Shown one piece after another: positions 21,560 to 33,600 of a stretch of DNA of 64,000 nucleotides. The notes under the pieces were generated by a model, which did no database searches, had not been told where the DNA came from, and saw only the letters and a list, made by a program, of their open reading frames with translations. The stretch covers positions 17,783,811 to 17,847,810 of the forward strand of contig CM026386.1 of the NCBI GenBank assembly GCA_014843695.1, in the 5' to 3' direction. Both the position numbers and the translations under genes were made by a program. The stretch's first letter is position 1, and every line of letters starts with the position of its first letter. The stretch is from Archivesica marissinica (Eukaryota > Mollusca > Bivalvia > Venerida > Vesicomyidae).

Positions 21560-22070
21560 TTAAAGCGACATAACATCGCAAAAATCAAATAAATGCATTT
21601 ATTTCATGTATATATGCATTGCTACCACAAATTCTTCCGAATACATTCTAAGACTAACAGTGAATCAATAAACAGTGTGTTAGTGGTCTACAAAGATTCA
21701 AAATTGAAAGTAGGATTTCATATAACGGTCATACATACTCCTGAATTGACGTTTGTTTGTCATCGGAGTCAATACTAAGAGCGAGAAAAGATCATTTAAC
21801 TAAGATTAGTCTACAAATAAGTATGCATAGGTACACAGGTGAGATATAGCGGTTTAATGTGTACCATAAATCGTGTTATTCATGATACACGAGTTGCATT
21901 ACGCATGGATTTACATTATTTTGTTATGTCAACAAACCGCGTATACGACGTTTGTTTATTAGTTGAAATACTCAGTATTTGATGCAAGTATTTGAAAACA
22001 AACTATACCATATACTAGTAAAATACATCCAGTAGAAATTTGCGTTTTCACCGATGTAGTGTCGCTTTAA
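21560..22070 (+). mobile_element. MITE F copy 3, near-complete
   Basis: 511 bp with both ends (TTAAAGCGACATAACATCGC; GATGTAGTGTCGCTTTAA). Its right TTAA (22067-22070) is also the left border of the next element. Confidence 0.92.
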
Positions 22071-22738
22071 AGCGACACTATTTCGGACTAATGGAACGTT
22101 ATTTGGTAACAACTACCCGATTTTTAAAGAATATAATTTCCAATGACTGTGTGTTTAAAAAAAATTGAAATATACGCTCAGAAACGAAAAACAATCAAAT
22201 AAATATATCACCGTCGTATACGCGCATTGATTATCAACAAATGAATGTAAACAATGATCGGACGTCGTGATAGCGCAGTAGATGCGCGTTCGCTTCAGGT
22301 GCGAAAGGTCCGGAGTTCGAGCCCAACTGGAGTCGTTACGATTGTGCCCTTAGGCAAGACATTTAAATTCCACGTTGCCTCTTCTCTCTCCCTCGTGGCG
22401 ATGGATTCCATCAGGAATGAGGTCTCGAGAGTGATTTATATAAGTTGAAATAACTTGTTTCGCAATCGAGCTAAAATAACTTGTATATTTGTATATACTA
22501 ATGCGCATGCGTGAAGCAATATCTGATGTTAAAGCAGCTTTCTTAGATGTTTGTTCCGTTTGCGGATAGAGAGCGATGCTTTCCGAATATACGCAGGGAG
22601 TTCCCATGAAAGGCGTACTTGTAATATTGCAAATTTTTAAAGAACACGCTGCTTACAGACTGTAAATAATTATTCAAATGATAATGGAATAATATGTAGC
22701 AGCATTGATACTTAATGCAGTCTCCGTGCTGTAATGAA
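22067..22738 (+). mobile_element. Diverged MITE G-like copy split by a SINE-B
   Basis: Left end TTAAAGCGACACTATTTCGG. The interior CGCTCAGAAACGA, CCGTCGTATACGCG and GCGCATGCGTGAA, and the later TGTAGCAGCATTG, correspond in order to MITE G at 37279. A SINE-B (22258-22492) interrupts it. The right end is decayed. Confidence 0.7.
22258..22492 (+). mobile_element. SINE-B, full-length
   Basis: Head ACGTCGTGATAGCGCAGTAG, anticodon arm TTCGC-TTCAGGT-GCGAA (5 bp perfect stem, loop reading CAG), B box GAGTTCGAGCCC, shared body and tail. The anticodon arm is the best preserved in the window. Confidence 0.93.
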
Positions 22739-22809
22739 TACTTTATTCTCCTTATAACCGCGGAGGTGTGGTATTGAACCGGCCTTATTCAGCGTTGCAA
22801 GACATTTAG

Positions 22810-23045
22810 CTTAGTTCATACACATTTATTTTAGCTCGATTGCGAAACAAATTCTTACAACTTATACGAATCACCATCGAAGCATCATTCCTGATGGAAC
22901 CCATCGCCACGTGTGAGAGAGAAGAGGCAATGTGGAATTTAAATATCTTGCCTACGGGTACAATCGTAACGGCTCCAGCTGGGTTCGAACTCCGAGCCAT
23001 TCGCACCTGAAGCGATCGCGCTACCACTGCGCTATCACGACTTCC
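22810..23045 (-). mobile_element. SINE-B, full-length
   Basis: Reverse copy from tail TTTAGCTCGATTGCGAAACA to head TGCGCTATCACGACTTCC, with B box as GGGTTCGAACTCC. Confidence 0.93.
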
Positions 23046-23047
23046 AC

Positions 23048-23175
23048 AATACATTTAAATCCACGTTGCTTCTTCTCTAGCTCTCTACACGACGAGTTCC
23101 ATGAGGAATAGGTTCTCGGGAGTGATTGATTAGCTTAACTCTAAAAGACCTTGTTTGAAATCAAATTAAAATAAA
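23048..23175 (+). mobile_element. Old SINE-B 3' half
   Basis: Diverged body and tail: TTTAAATCCACGTTGC, CATGAGGAATAGGTTCTCG, AAAGACCTTGTTTGAAATC. Placed tail-out directly beside the reverse SINE-B. Confidence 0.75.
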
Positions 23176-23217
23176 TGACTGCCTTCAAAGTGCTACATAG
23201 TTGTTACGGTATGCTCC

Positions 23218-23890
23218 TTAAAGCGACATTACATCGCGAAAAGCAAATAAAATGCATTGTTCACGTATAAATGCATCGCAACGATATGCTCCTTAAAGCG
23301 ACATTACATCGCGAAAAGCAAATAAAATGCATTGTTCACGTATAAATGCATCGCTTCGATATGCGCCTTAAAGCGACATTACATCGCAAAAAGCAAATAA
23401 AATGCATTTTTACGTATAAATGCATAGCTACGAAATGCTCCTTAAAGCGACATTACATCGCGAAAAGCAAATAAAATGCATTGTTCACGTATAAATGCAT
23501 CGCAACGATATGCTCCTTAAAGCGACATTACATCACAAAAAGCAAATAAAATGCATTGTTCACGTATAAATGCATCGCTATGATATGCGCCTTAAAGCGA
23601 CATTACATCGCAAAAAGCAAATAAAATGCATTTTTACGTATAAATGCATCGCTACGAAATGCTCCTTAAAGCGACATTACATCGCAAAAAACAAATAAAA
23701 TACATTGTGCACGTATAAATGCATCGCTTCGATATGCTCCTTAAAGCGACATTACATCGCAAAAAGCAAATAAAATGCATTGTTCACGTATAAATCCATC
23801 GCTACGATATGCTCCTTAAAGCGACATTACATCGCAAAAAGCAAATAAAATGCATTTTTCACGTATAAATGCATCGCTACTACAAATTAT
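23218..23890 (+). repeat. 75-bp satellite built from the MITE F terminus, 9 units
   Basis: Unit starts at 23218, 23293, 23368, 23442, 23517, 23592, 23666, 23741 and 23816. Each begins with the MITE F end (TTAAAGCGACATTACATCGC) and continues with subterminal AAATAAAATGCATTGTTCAC. The ninth unit runs on into a MITE F body. The 74-bp units and the unit-end variants (GCTCC, GCGCC, GAAATG) recur every third unit, showing a ~224-bp higher-order repeat. Confidence 0.96.
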
Positions 23891-24245
23891 TCCGAATACA
23901 TTCGAACACTAACATTGATTCAATAAACAGTGTGTTTGTGGTCTGCAAACTATCAAAATTGAAAGTAGGATTTCATATAATGGACATTGACGTTTAGAGA
24001 TAATTTAACTAAAATTAGTCTACAAATAAATATACATAGGCACAAATGTGAGATATAACGGTAAATAAGTACCATAAATCGTGCTGTTCGGGATACACGA
24101 GTAGGATGTCGACCCTATTTACATTATTTTGTTATGTCAACAAACCGCGTATACGGCGTTTGTTTATTAGTTTAAATACTCCATTTTTAGGCAAATATTT
24201 GAAGTAAACAATTATACCATATAATATGAAAATACATTCTGTAGA
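23816..24245 (+). mobile_element. MITE F copy 4 body, right end lost
   Basis: Continues from the last 75-bp unit through TTCAATAAACAGTGTG, CAAAATTGAAAGTAGGATTT and CAACAAACCGCGTATACGGC to about 24245, where the expected GATGTAGTGTCGCTTTAA end is replaced by unrelated sequence. Confidence 0.87.
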
Positions 24246-24249
24246 ACAC

Positions 24250-24696
24250 ATCATCACTATATGACGATTGCAAACAGGAAAGGTCAACAATATAACACAG
24301 AAGACATTGTTAGCCATTGGCCATTCTGCGCGAACTATTGTTTCTCTTATTGTTGTGTTGGGATCGTAAGTACAGAGTAATACGGACGAAGAATTCTCAC
24401 AAACACATCATTTGTCTCGTCTTGTAGCTCACTGATGACACACCGATATCCAGGTCATTACATTTTGCGACTGCCTTTCATTTCCTTTGGCCGGACTATG
24501 TTTCCTCTGTTAGTAAAGCCCTGTAATTATGTGCTTTGATCGTGATTGGGCTATTGTCTTCGAAGACTGGCAAAGGTTAGATCACACACTCATATACATT
24601 TCAATGCATTTCTGGCCTAATGGATGGTAGTAATATGTATGTGTGCCTGTCCATCTAAACCCATAAGTTCATCTCCAAGACATTTACACAGTATGA
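24250..24696. other. Unassigned stretch
   Basis: No gene or repeat recognised between the F element and the 12-bp array. Confidence 0.4.
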
Positions 24697-24699
24697 TAT

Positions 24700-27600
24700 G
24701 TATAAGTGTATTATTAAGTGTATTATTACGTGTATTATTACGTGTATTATTACGTGTATTATTAAGTGTATTATTAAATGTATTGTTACGTGTATTACTA
24801 CGTGTATTATTAAGTGTATTATTAAATGTATTGCTACGTGTATTACTACGTGTATTATTAAGTGTATTATTAAATGTATTGTTACGTGTATTATTAAGTG
24901 TATTATTAAATGTATTGCTACGTGTATCACTACGTGTATTATTAAGTGTATTATTAAATGTATTGTTACGTGTATTACTACGTGTATTATTAAGTGTATT
25001 ATTAAATGTATTGTTACGTGTATTACTACGTGTATTATTAAGTGTAATACTAAGTGTATTTTAAAGAGCATTATTAAGTGTATTGTTAAGTGTATTGTTA
25101 AGTGTATTGTTCAGTGTATCGCTAAGTGTATTATTAAGTGTATTATAAAGTGTATTGTTAAGTGTATTGTTAAGTGTATTGTTCAGTGTATCGCTAAGTG
25201 TATCATTAAATGTATTATAAAGTGTATTATTAAGTGTATTGTTCAGTGTATTGTTCAGTGTATCGCTAAGTGTATTATTAAGTGTATTATTAAGTGTATT
25301 GTTAAGTGTATTGTTCAGTGTATTGTTCAGTGTATCGTTAAGTGTATTATTAAATGTATTATAAAGTGTATTATTAAGTGTATTGTTCAGTGTATTGTTC
25401 AGTGTATCGCTAAGTGTATTATTAAATGTATTATAAAGTGTATTATTAAGTGTATTGTTCAGTGTATTGTTCAGTGTATTGTTCAGTGTATTGTTCTGTA
25501 TTGTTCAGTGTATTGTTCAGTGTATTGTTCAGTGTATCGTTAGTGTATTATTAAATGTATTATAAGTGTATTATTAAGTGTATTGTTCAGTGTATCGCTA
25601 AGTGTATTATTAAATGTATTATAAAGTGTATTATTAAGTGTATTGTTCAGTGTATTGTTCAGTGTATCGCTAAGTGTATTATTAAGTGTATTATTAAGTG
25701 TATTGTTAAGTGTATTGTTCAGTGTATTGTTCAGTGTATCGTTAAGTGTATTATTAAATGTATTATAAAGTGTATTATTAAGTGTATTGTTCAGTGTATT
25801 GTTCAGTGTATCGCTAAGTGTATTATTAAATGTATTATAAAGTGTATTATTAAGTGTATTGTTCAGTGTATTGTTCAGTGTATCGCTAAGTGTATTATTA
25901 AGTGTATTGTTAAGTGTATTGTTCAGTGTATTGTTCAGTGTATCGTTAAGTGTATTATTAAATGTATTATAAAGTGTATTATTAAGTGTATTGTTCAGTG
26001 TATTGTTCAGTGTATTATTAAGTGTATTATTAAGTGTATTGTTAAGTGTATTGTTCAGTGTATTTTTCAGTGTATCGCTAAGTGTATTATTAAATGTATT
26101 ATAAAGTGTATTATTAAGTGTATTGTTCAGTGTATTGTTCAGTGTATCGCTAAGTGTATTATTAAATGTATTTTAAAGTGTATTATTAAGTGTATTGTTC
26201 AGTGTATTGTTCAGTGTATTGTTCAGTGTATTGTTCAGTGTATTGTTCAGTGTATTGTTCAGTGTATTGTTCAGTGTATTATTCAGTGTATCGCTAAGTG
26301 TATTATTAAATGTATTATAAAGTGTATTATTAAGTGTATTGTTCAGTGTATTGTTCAGTGTATCGCTAAGTGTATTATTAAATGTATTATAAAGTGTATT
26401 ATTAAATGTATTGTTACGTGTATTACTACGTGTGTTATTAAGTGTAATACTAAGTGTATTTTAAAGAGCATTATTAAGTGTATTATTAAGTGTATTGTTA
26501 AGTGTATTGTTCAGTGTATTGTTCAGTGTATCGCTAAGTGTATTATTAAGTGTATTATAAAGTGTATTGTTAAGTGTATTGTTCAGTGTATCGCTAAGTG
26601 TATTATTAAGTGTATTATAAAGTGTATTGTTAAGTGTATTGTTAAGTGTATTGTTCAGTGTATCGCTAAGTGTATCATTAAATGTATTATAAAGTGTATT
26701 ATTAAGTGTATTGTTCAGTGTATCGCTAAGTGTATTATTAAGTGTATTATTAAGTGTATTGTTAAGTGTATTGTTCAGTGTATTGTTCAGTGTATCGTTA
26801 AGTGTATTATTAAATGTATTATAAAGTGTATTATTAATTGTATTGTTCAGTGTATTGTTCAGTGTATCGCTAAGTGTATTATTAAATGTATTATAAAGTG
26901 TATTATTAAGTGTATTGTTCAGTGTATTGTTCAGTGTATTGTTCAGTGTATTGTTCAGTGTATCGCTAAGTGTATTATTAAATGTATTATAAAGTGTATT
27001 ATTAAGTGTATTGTTCAGTGTATTGTTCAGTGTATCGCTAAGTGTATTATTAAATGTATTATTAAGTGTATTATTAAATGTATTGTTACGTGTATTACTA
27101 CGTGTATTATTAAGTGTAATACTAAGTGTATTTTAAAGAGCATTATTAAGTGTATTATTAAATGTATTATAAAGTGTATTATTAAGTGTATTGTTCAGTG
27201 TATTGTTCAGTGTATTGTTCAGTGTATTGTTCAGTGTATTGTTCAGTGTATTGTTCAGTGTATCGCTAAGTGTATTATTAAATGTATTATAAAGTGTATT
27301 ATTAAGTGTATTGTTAAGTGTATTGTTCAGTGTATCGCTAAGTGTATTATTAAATGTATTATTAATTGTATTATTAAATGTATTGTTACGTGTATTACTA
27401 CGTGTTTTATTAAGTGTAATACTAAGTGTATTTTAAAGAGCATTATTAAGTGTATTATTAAGTGTATTGTTAAGTGTATTGTTCAGTGTATTGTTCAGTG
27501 TATCGCTAAGTGTATTATTAAGTGTATTATAAAGTGTATTGTTAAGTGTATTGTTCAGTGTATTGTTCAGTGTATCGCTAAGTGTATTATTAAGTGTATT

Positions 27601-29565
27601 ATAAAGTGTATTGTTAAGTGTATTGTTCAGTGTATTGTTCAGTGTATCGCTAAGTTTATTATTAAGTGTATTATAAAGTGTATTGTTAAGTGTATTGTTC
27701 AGTGTATTGTTCAGTGTATCGCTAAGTGTATTATTAAGTGTATTATAAAGTGTATTGTTAAGTGTATTGTTCAGTGTATCGCTAAGTGTATCATTAAATG
27801 TATTATAAAGTATATTATTAAGTGTATTGTTCAGTGTATTGTTCAGTGTATTGTTCAGTGTATCGCTAAGTGTATTATTAAGTATATTATTAAGTGTATT
27901 GTTAAGTGTATTGTTCAGTGTATTGTTCAGTGTATCGTTAAGTGTATTATTAAATGTATTATAAAGTGTATTATTAAGTGTATTGTTCAGTGTATTGTTC
28001 AGTGTATCGCTAAGTGTATTATTAAATGTATTATAAAGTGTATTATTAAGTGTATTGTTCAGTGTATTGTTCAGTGTATTGTTCAGTGTATTGTTCAGTG
28101 TATTGTTCAGTGTATTGTTCAGTGTATTGTTCAGTGTATCGTTAAGTGTATTATTAAATGTATTATAAAGTGTATTATTAAGTGTATTGTTCAGTGTATC
28201 GCTAAGTGTATTATTAAATGTATTATAAAGTGTATTATTAAGTGTATTGTTCAGTGTATTGTTCAGTGTATCGCTAAGTGTATTATTAAGTGTATTATTA
28301 AGTGTATTGTTAAGTGTATTGTTCAGTGTATTGTTCAGTGTATCGTTAAGTGTATTATTAAATGTATTATAAAGTGTATTATTAAGTGTATTGTTCAGTG
28401 TATTGTTCAGTGTATCGCTAAGTGTATTATTAAATGTATTATAAAGTGTATTATTAAGTGCATTGTTCAGTGTATTGTTCAGTGTATCGCTAAGTGTATT
28501 ATTAAGTGTATTACTAAGTGTATTGTTAAGTGTATTGTTCAGTGTATTGTTCAGTGTATTATTAAATGTATTATAAAGTGTATTATTAAGTGTATTGTTC
28601 AGTGTATTGTTCAGTGTATCGCTAAGTGTATTATTAAATGTATTATAAAGTGTATTATTAAGTGTATTGTTCAGTGTATTGTTCAGTGTATTGTTCAGTG
28701 TATTGTTCAGTGTATTGTTCAGTGTATTGTTCAGTGTAGTGTTCAGTGTATTGTTCAGTGTAGTGTTAAGTGTATTATTAAATGTATTATAAAGTGTATT
28801 ATTAAGTGTATTGTTCAGTGTATTGTTCAGTGTATCGCTAAGTGTATTATTAAATGTATTATAAAGTGTATTATTAAGTGTATTGTTCAGTGTATTGTTC
28901 AGTGTATCGCTAAGTGTATTATTAAATGTATTATAAAGTGTATTATTAAGTGTATTGTTCAGTGTATTGTTCAGTGTATCGCTAAGTGTATTATTAAATG
29001 TATTTTAAAGTGTATTATTAAGTGTATTGTTCAGTGTATTGTTCAGTGTATTGTTCAGTGTATTGTTCAGTGTATTGTTCAGTGTATTGTTCAGTGTATT
29101 GTTCAGTGTATCGCTAAGTGTATTATTAAATGTATTATAAAGTGTATTATTAAGTGTATTGTTCAGTGTATTGTTCAGTGTATCGCTAAGTGTATTATTA
29201 AATGTATTATAAAGTGTATTATTAAGTGTATTGTTCAGTTTATTGTTCAGTGTATCGTTAAGTGTATTATTAAATGTATTATAAAGTGTATTATTAAGTG
29301 TATTGTTCAGTGTATTGTTCAGTGTATCGCTAGTGTATTATTAAATGTATTTTAAAGTGTATTATTAAGTGTATTGTTCAGTGTATTGTTCAGTGTATTG
29401 TTCAGTGTATTGTTCAGTGTATTGTTCAGTGTATTGTTCAGTGTATTATTAAGTTTATTGTTCAGTGTATTGTTCAGTGTATCGCTAAGTTTATTATTAA
29501 ATGTATTTTAAAGTGTATTGTTCAGTGTATTGTTCAGTGTATCGTTAAGTGTATTATTAAATGTA
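24700..29565. repeat. 4.9-kb array of 12-bp units with higher-order structure
   Basis: About 400 units of 12 bp, type AGTGTATTGTTC. The left part (24700-25060) is ordered in 48-bp groups ending in ACGTG; the main part repeats a 72-bp six-unit group (ATTATTAA, ATTATAAA, ATTATTAA, ATTGTTCA, ATTGTTCA, ATCGCTAA variants). A marker TTTTAAAGAGCATTATTAAG recurs near 25065, 26460, 27130 and 27430, so segments of several hundred bp were also duplicated. The + strand is T- and G-rich and nearly C-free. The 1266-codon frame is an artefact (a four-codon unit without stops). Confidence 0.98.
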
Positions 29566-29781
29566 TAACAGAGATATTCCTTGCGGCATTTGATCTGACT
29601 GCTCTCGTATGACATGTTAGGTGTTTAAGATTTCCATATTAATAAACTGCATTGATTTATGACAGGGAAATACTTTGCATGGACATGTCAGCCCCTCTCA
29701 CTTGAATTCATAGATAGCTATGCAAGTTCATGTTACCTATTTTAACCGCTCTCGGTGTCTCGAATGAATAAAGCGTATGTA

Positions 29782-30003
29782 TAATAATAATAATGATGAT
29801 GATGATGATGAGGGGGAGGAGGAGGAGGATGAGGAGGATGATGAAGAGGAGGAGGATGAGGAGGATGAAGAGGAGGGGGAGGATGAGGAGGATGAAGAGG
29901 AGGAGGATGAGGAGGATGATGAAGAGGAGGAGGAGGAGGATGATGATGAAGAGGAGGAGGAGGAGTAGGAGGAGGAGGATGATGACGATGATGATGATGA
30001 TGT
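29782..30003 (+). repeat. Purine-rich GAG/GAT triplet tract
   Basis: About 220 bp of (ATA), (GAT), (GAG) and (GGA) triplets, almost free of C on this strand, with a long mixed GGA/GAT core. It yields poly-Asp/Glu on one strand and poly-Ser on the other. Long purine mirror tracts of this kind can form triplex DNA. Confidence 0.95.
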
Positions 30004-30118
30004 TATGATAGTTAGAGAGTTGCACGTAAATATATTATGTAGTGCTCCTTCGTATGGTGGAAACCACAGTAGTCTGAGAAACACTACATGTCCGATCTGG
30101 CAACCACCATCCCACATA

Positions 30119-30420
30119 CCACGCATGCCGGAAATCAGCATCCTACATACCACGCATGCCGGAAATCACAATCCCACATGCCACGTATGCCGGAGACCAC
30201 CATCCCACATGCCACGAATGCTGGGGATCACCATCTCACATGCCACGCATGCCAGAGACCACCATCTCACATGCCACGCATGCCGGAGACCACATTCCCA
30301 CATGCCACGCATGCCGGAGATCACCATCCCACATGCCACGAATGCTGGGGATCACCATCTCACATACATGACACGCATGCCGGAGACCACATTCCCACAT
30401 GCCACGCATGCCGGCTATCG
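30119..30420. repeat. 31-bp tandem array, about 10 units
   Basis: Units carry CACGCATGCCGGAGACCACC and ATCCCACATGC, spaced 30-31 bp (30127, 30158, 30189 and on). Some units read GAATGCTGGGGATCACC. Confidence 0.9.
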
Positions 30421-30619
30421 AAGAAGGAGACATTTTAGTTTCCATTCATCATTGACCAAGCGGAGATACTCTGTCATATACTGGAAAGCCAATCAATCCA
30501 TAATTGATATTAGTAGATATTATCTTGATCATCAATATCACGTGCCAGTTGACACCCACTTTTATGCTAAAGATTTAATGTAACTTTGTTTATCACACAT
30601 ATCGCTGAAATTCATCATT

Positions 30620-33600
30620 GTACAACATATACCCCCAGTGCCATATTGTAGCTACCTAGAACACATGTTGTACCACAGCGCCATCTTGTAGCTACCTGTA
30701 GCACATGTTGTACCACAGCGCCATCTTGTAGCTACCTGTAGCACATGTTGTACCACAGCGCCATATTGTAGCTACCTGGAACACATGTTGTCCCCTAGCG
30801 CCATATTGTAGCTACCTGTAACACATGTTGTACCACAGCGCCATCTTGTAGCTACCTGTAACACATGTTGTACCACAGCGCCATCTTGTAGCTACCTGGA
30901 ACACATGTTGTCCCCCAGCGCCATCTTGTAGCTACCTGGAACAAATGTTGTACCACAGCGCCATCTTGTAGCTACCTGTAGCACACGTTGTACCATAGCG
31001 CCATCTTGTAGCTACCTGGAACACATGTTGTACCACAGCGCCATCTTGTAGCTACCTGTAACACATGTTGTACCAAAGCGCCATCTTGTAGCTACCTGTA
31101 ACACATGTTGTACCACAGCGCCATCTTGTAGCTACCTGTAACACATGTTGTACACCCAGCGCCTTCTTGTAGCTACATGTAGCACATGTTGTACCACAGC
31201 GCCATCTTGTAGCTACCTGGAACTCATGTTGTACCCCAGCGCCATCTTGTAGCTACCTGGAACACATGTTGTACCACAGAGCCATCTTGTAGCTACCTGT
31301 AGCACATGTTGTACACCCAGCGCCATCTTGTAGCTACCTGGAACACATGGTGTACCACAGCGCCATCTTGTAGCTACCTGTAACACATGTTGTACCACAG
31401 CGCCATCTTGTAGCTACCTGGAACACATGTTGTACCACGGCGCCATCTTGTAGCTACCTGTAGCACATGTTGTACCACAGCGCCATCTTGTAGCTACCTG
31501 TAACACATGTTGTACAACAGCGCCATCTTGTAGCTACCTGTAACACATGTTGTACACCCAGCGCCATCTTGTAGCTGCCTGTAGCACATGTTGTACCACA
31601 GCGCCATCTTGTAGCTACCTGGAACTCATGTTGTACCCCAGCGCCATCTTGTAGCTACCTGGAACACATGTTGTACCACAGCGCCATCTTGTAGCTACCT
31701 GGAACACATGTTGTACCACAGCGCCATCTTGTAGCTACCTGGAACACATGTTGTCCCCCAGCGCCATCTTGTAGCTACCTGGAACAAATGTTGTACCACA
31801 GCGCCATCTTGTAGCTACCTGCAGCACACGTTGTACCATAGCGCCATCTTGTAACTACCTGGAACACATGTTGTACCCCCAGCGCCATCTTGTAGCTACC
31901 TGGAACACATGTTGTACCACAACGCCATCTTGTAGCTACCTGGAACACATGTTGTACCACAACGCCATCTTGTAGCTACCTGTAACACATGTTGTACACC
32001 CAGCGCCATCTTGTAGCTACATGTAGCACATGTTGTACCACAGCGCCATCTTGTAGCTACATGTAGCACATGTTGTACCACAGCGCCATCTTGTAGCTAC
32101 CTGTAGCACATGTTGTACCACAGCGCCATCTTGTAGCTACCTGTAACACATGTTGTACACACAGCGCCATCTTGTAGCTACCTGTAGCACATGTTGTACC
32201 ACATCGCCATCTTGTAGCTACCTGGAACACATGTTGTACCACAGCGCCATCTTGTAGCTACCTGGAACTCATGTTGTACAACAGCGGCACCTTGTAGCTA
32301 CCTGGAACACATGTTGTACCACAGCGCCATCTTGTAGCTACCTGGAACACATGTTGTACCACAGCGCCATCTTGTAGATACCTGGAACACATGTTGTACC
32401 ACAGCGCCATCTTGTAGCTACCTGGAACACATGTTGTACCACAGCGCCATCTTGTAGCTACCTGGAACACATGTTGTATCCCCAGCGCCATCTTGTAGCT
32501 ACCTGGAACACATGTTGTACCACAGCGCCATCTTGTAGATACCTGGAACACATGTTGTACCACAGCGCCATCTTGTAGCTACCTGCAACACATGTTGTAC
32601 CCCCAGCGCCATCTTGTAGCTACCTGGAACACATGTTGTACCACAGCGGCATCTTGTAGCTACCTGTAGCACATGTTGTACCACAGCGCCATCTTGTAGG
32701 TACCTGGAACACATGTTGTACCCCAGCGCCATCTTGTAACTACCTGGAACACATGTTGTACCACAGCGCCATCTTGTAGCTACCTGGAACACATGGTGTA
32801 CCCCAGCGCCATATTGTAGCTACCTGGAACACATGTTGTACCACAGCGCCATCTTGTAGCTACCTAGAATGCACGTTGTACTACAGCGCCATCTTGTAAC
32901 TACCTGTAACACATGTTGTACTACAGCGCCATATTGTAGCTACCTAGAATGCACGTTGTACTACAGCGCCATCTTGTAACTACCTGTAACACATGTTGTA
33001 CCACAGCGCCATCTTGTAGCTACCTAGAATGCACGTTGTACTACAGCGCCATCTTGTAACTACCTGTAGCACATGTTGTACCACAGCGCCATCTTGTAGC
33101 TACCTAGAATGCACGTTGTACTACAGCGCCATCTTGTAACTACCTGTAACACATGTTGTACCACAGCGCCATCTTGTAGCTACCTAGAATGCACGTTGTA
33201 CTACAGCGCCATCTTGTAACTACCTGTAACACATGTTGTACCACAGCGCCATCTTGTAGCTACCTAGAATGCACGTTGTACTACAGCGCCATCTTGTAGC
33301 TACCTGTAGCACATGTTGTACCCCAGCGCCATCTTGTAGGTACCTGGAACACATGTTGTACCACAGCGCCATCTTGTAGCTACCTAGAACACATGTTGTA
33401 CCACAGCGCCATCTTGTAGCTACCTAGAATGCACGTTGTACTACAGCGCCATCTTGTAACTACCTGTAACACATGTTGTACCACAGCGCCATCTTGTAGC
33501 TAACTAGAATGCACGTTGTACTACAGCGCCATTTTGTAACTACCTGTAACACATGTTGTACCACAGCGCCATCTTGTAGCTACCTAGAATGCACGTTGTA

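Noticed and set aside
25555..29355. 1266-codon open frame of CIVQ/CIIK tetrapeptides
   Set aside because: The frame is open only because the 12-bp unit is four codons without a stop. A neighbouring frame in the same array gives similar products, and there is no start context, non-repeat domain or codon bias.
29737..30153. Poly-Ser and poly-Asp/Glu frames
   Set aside because: Translation of the GAG/GAT triplet tract in different frames.
30005..30583. 192-codon His/Pro/Thr-rich frame
   Set aside because: Most of it translates the 31-bp array; two other frames through the same array give similar sequences.
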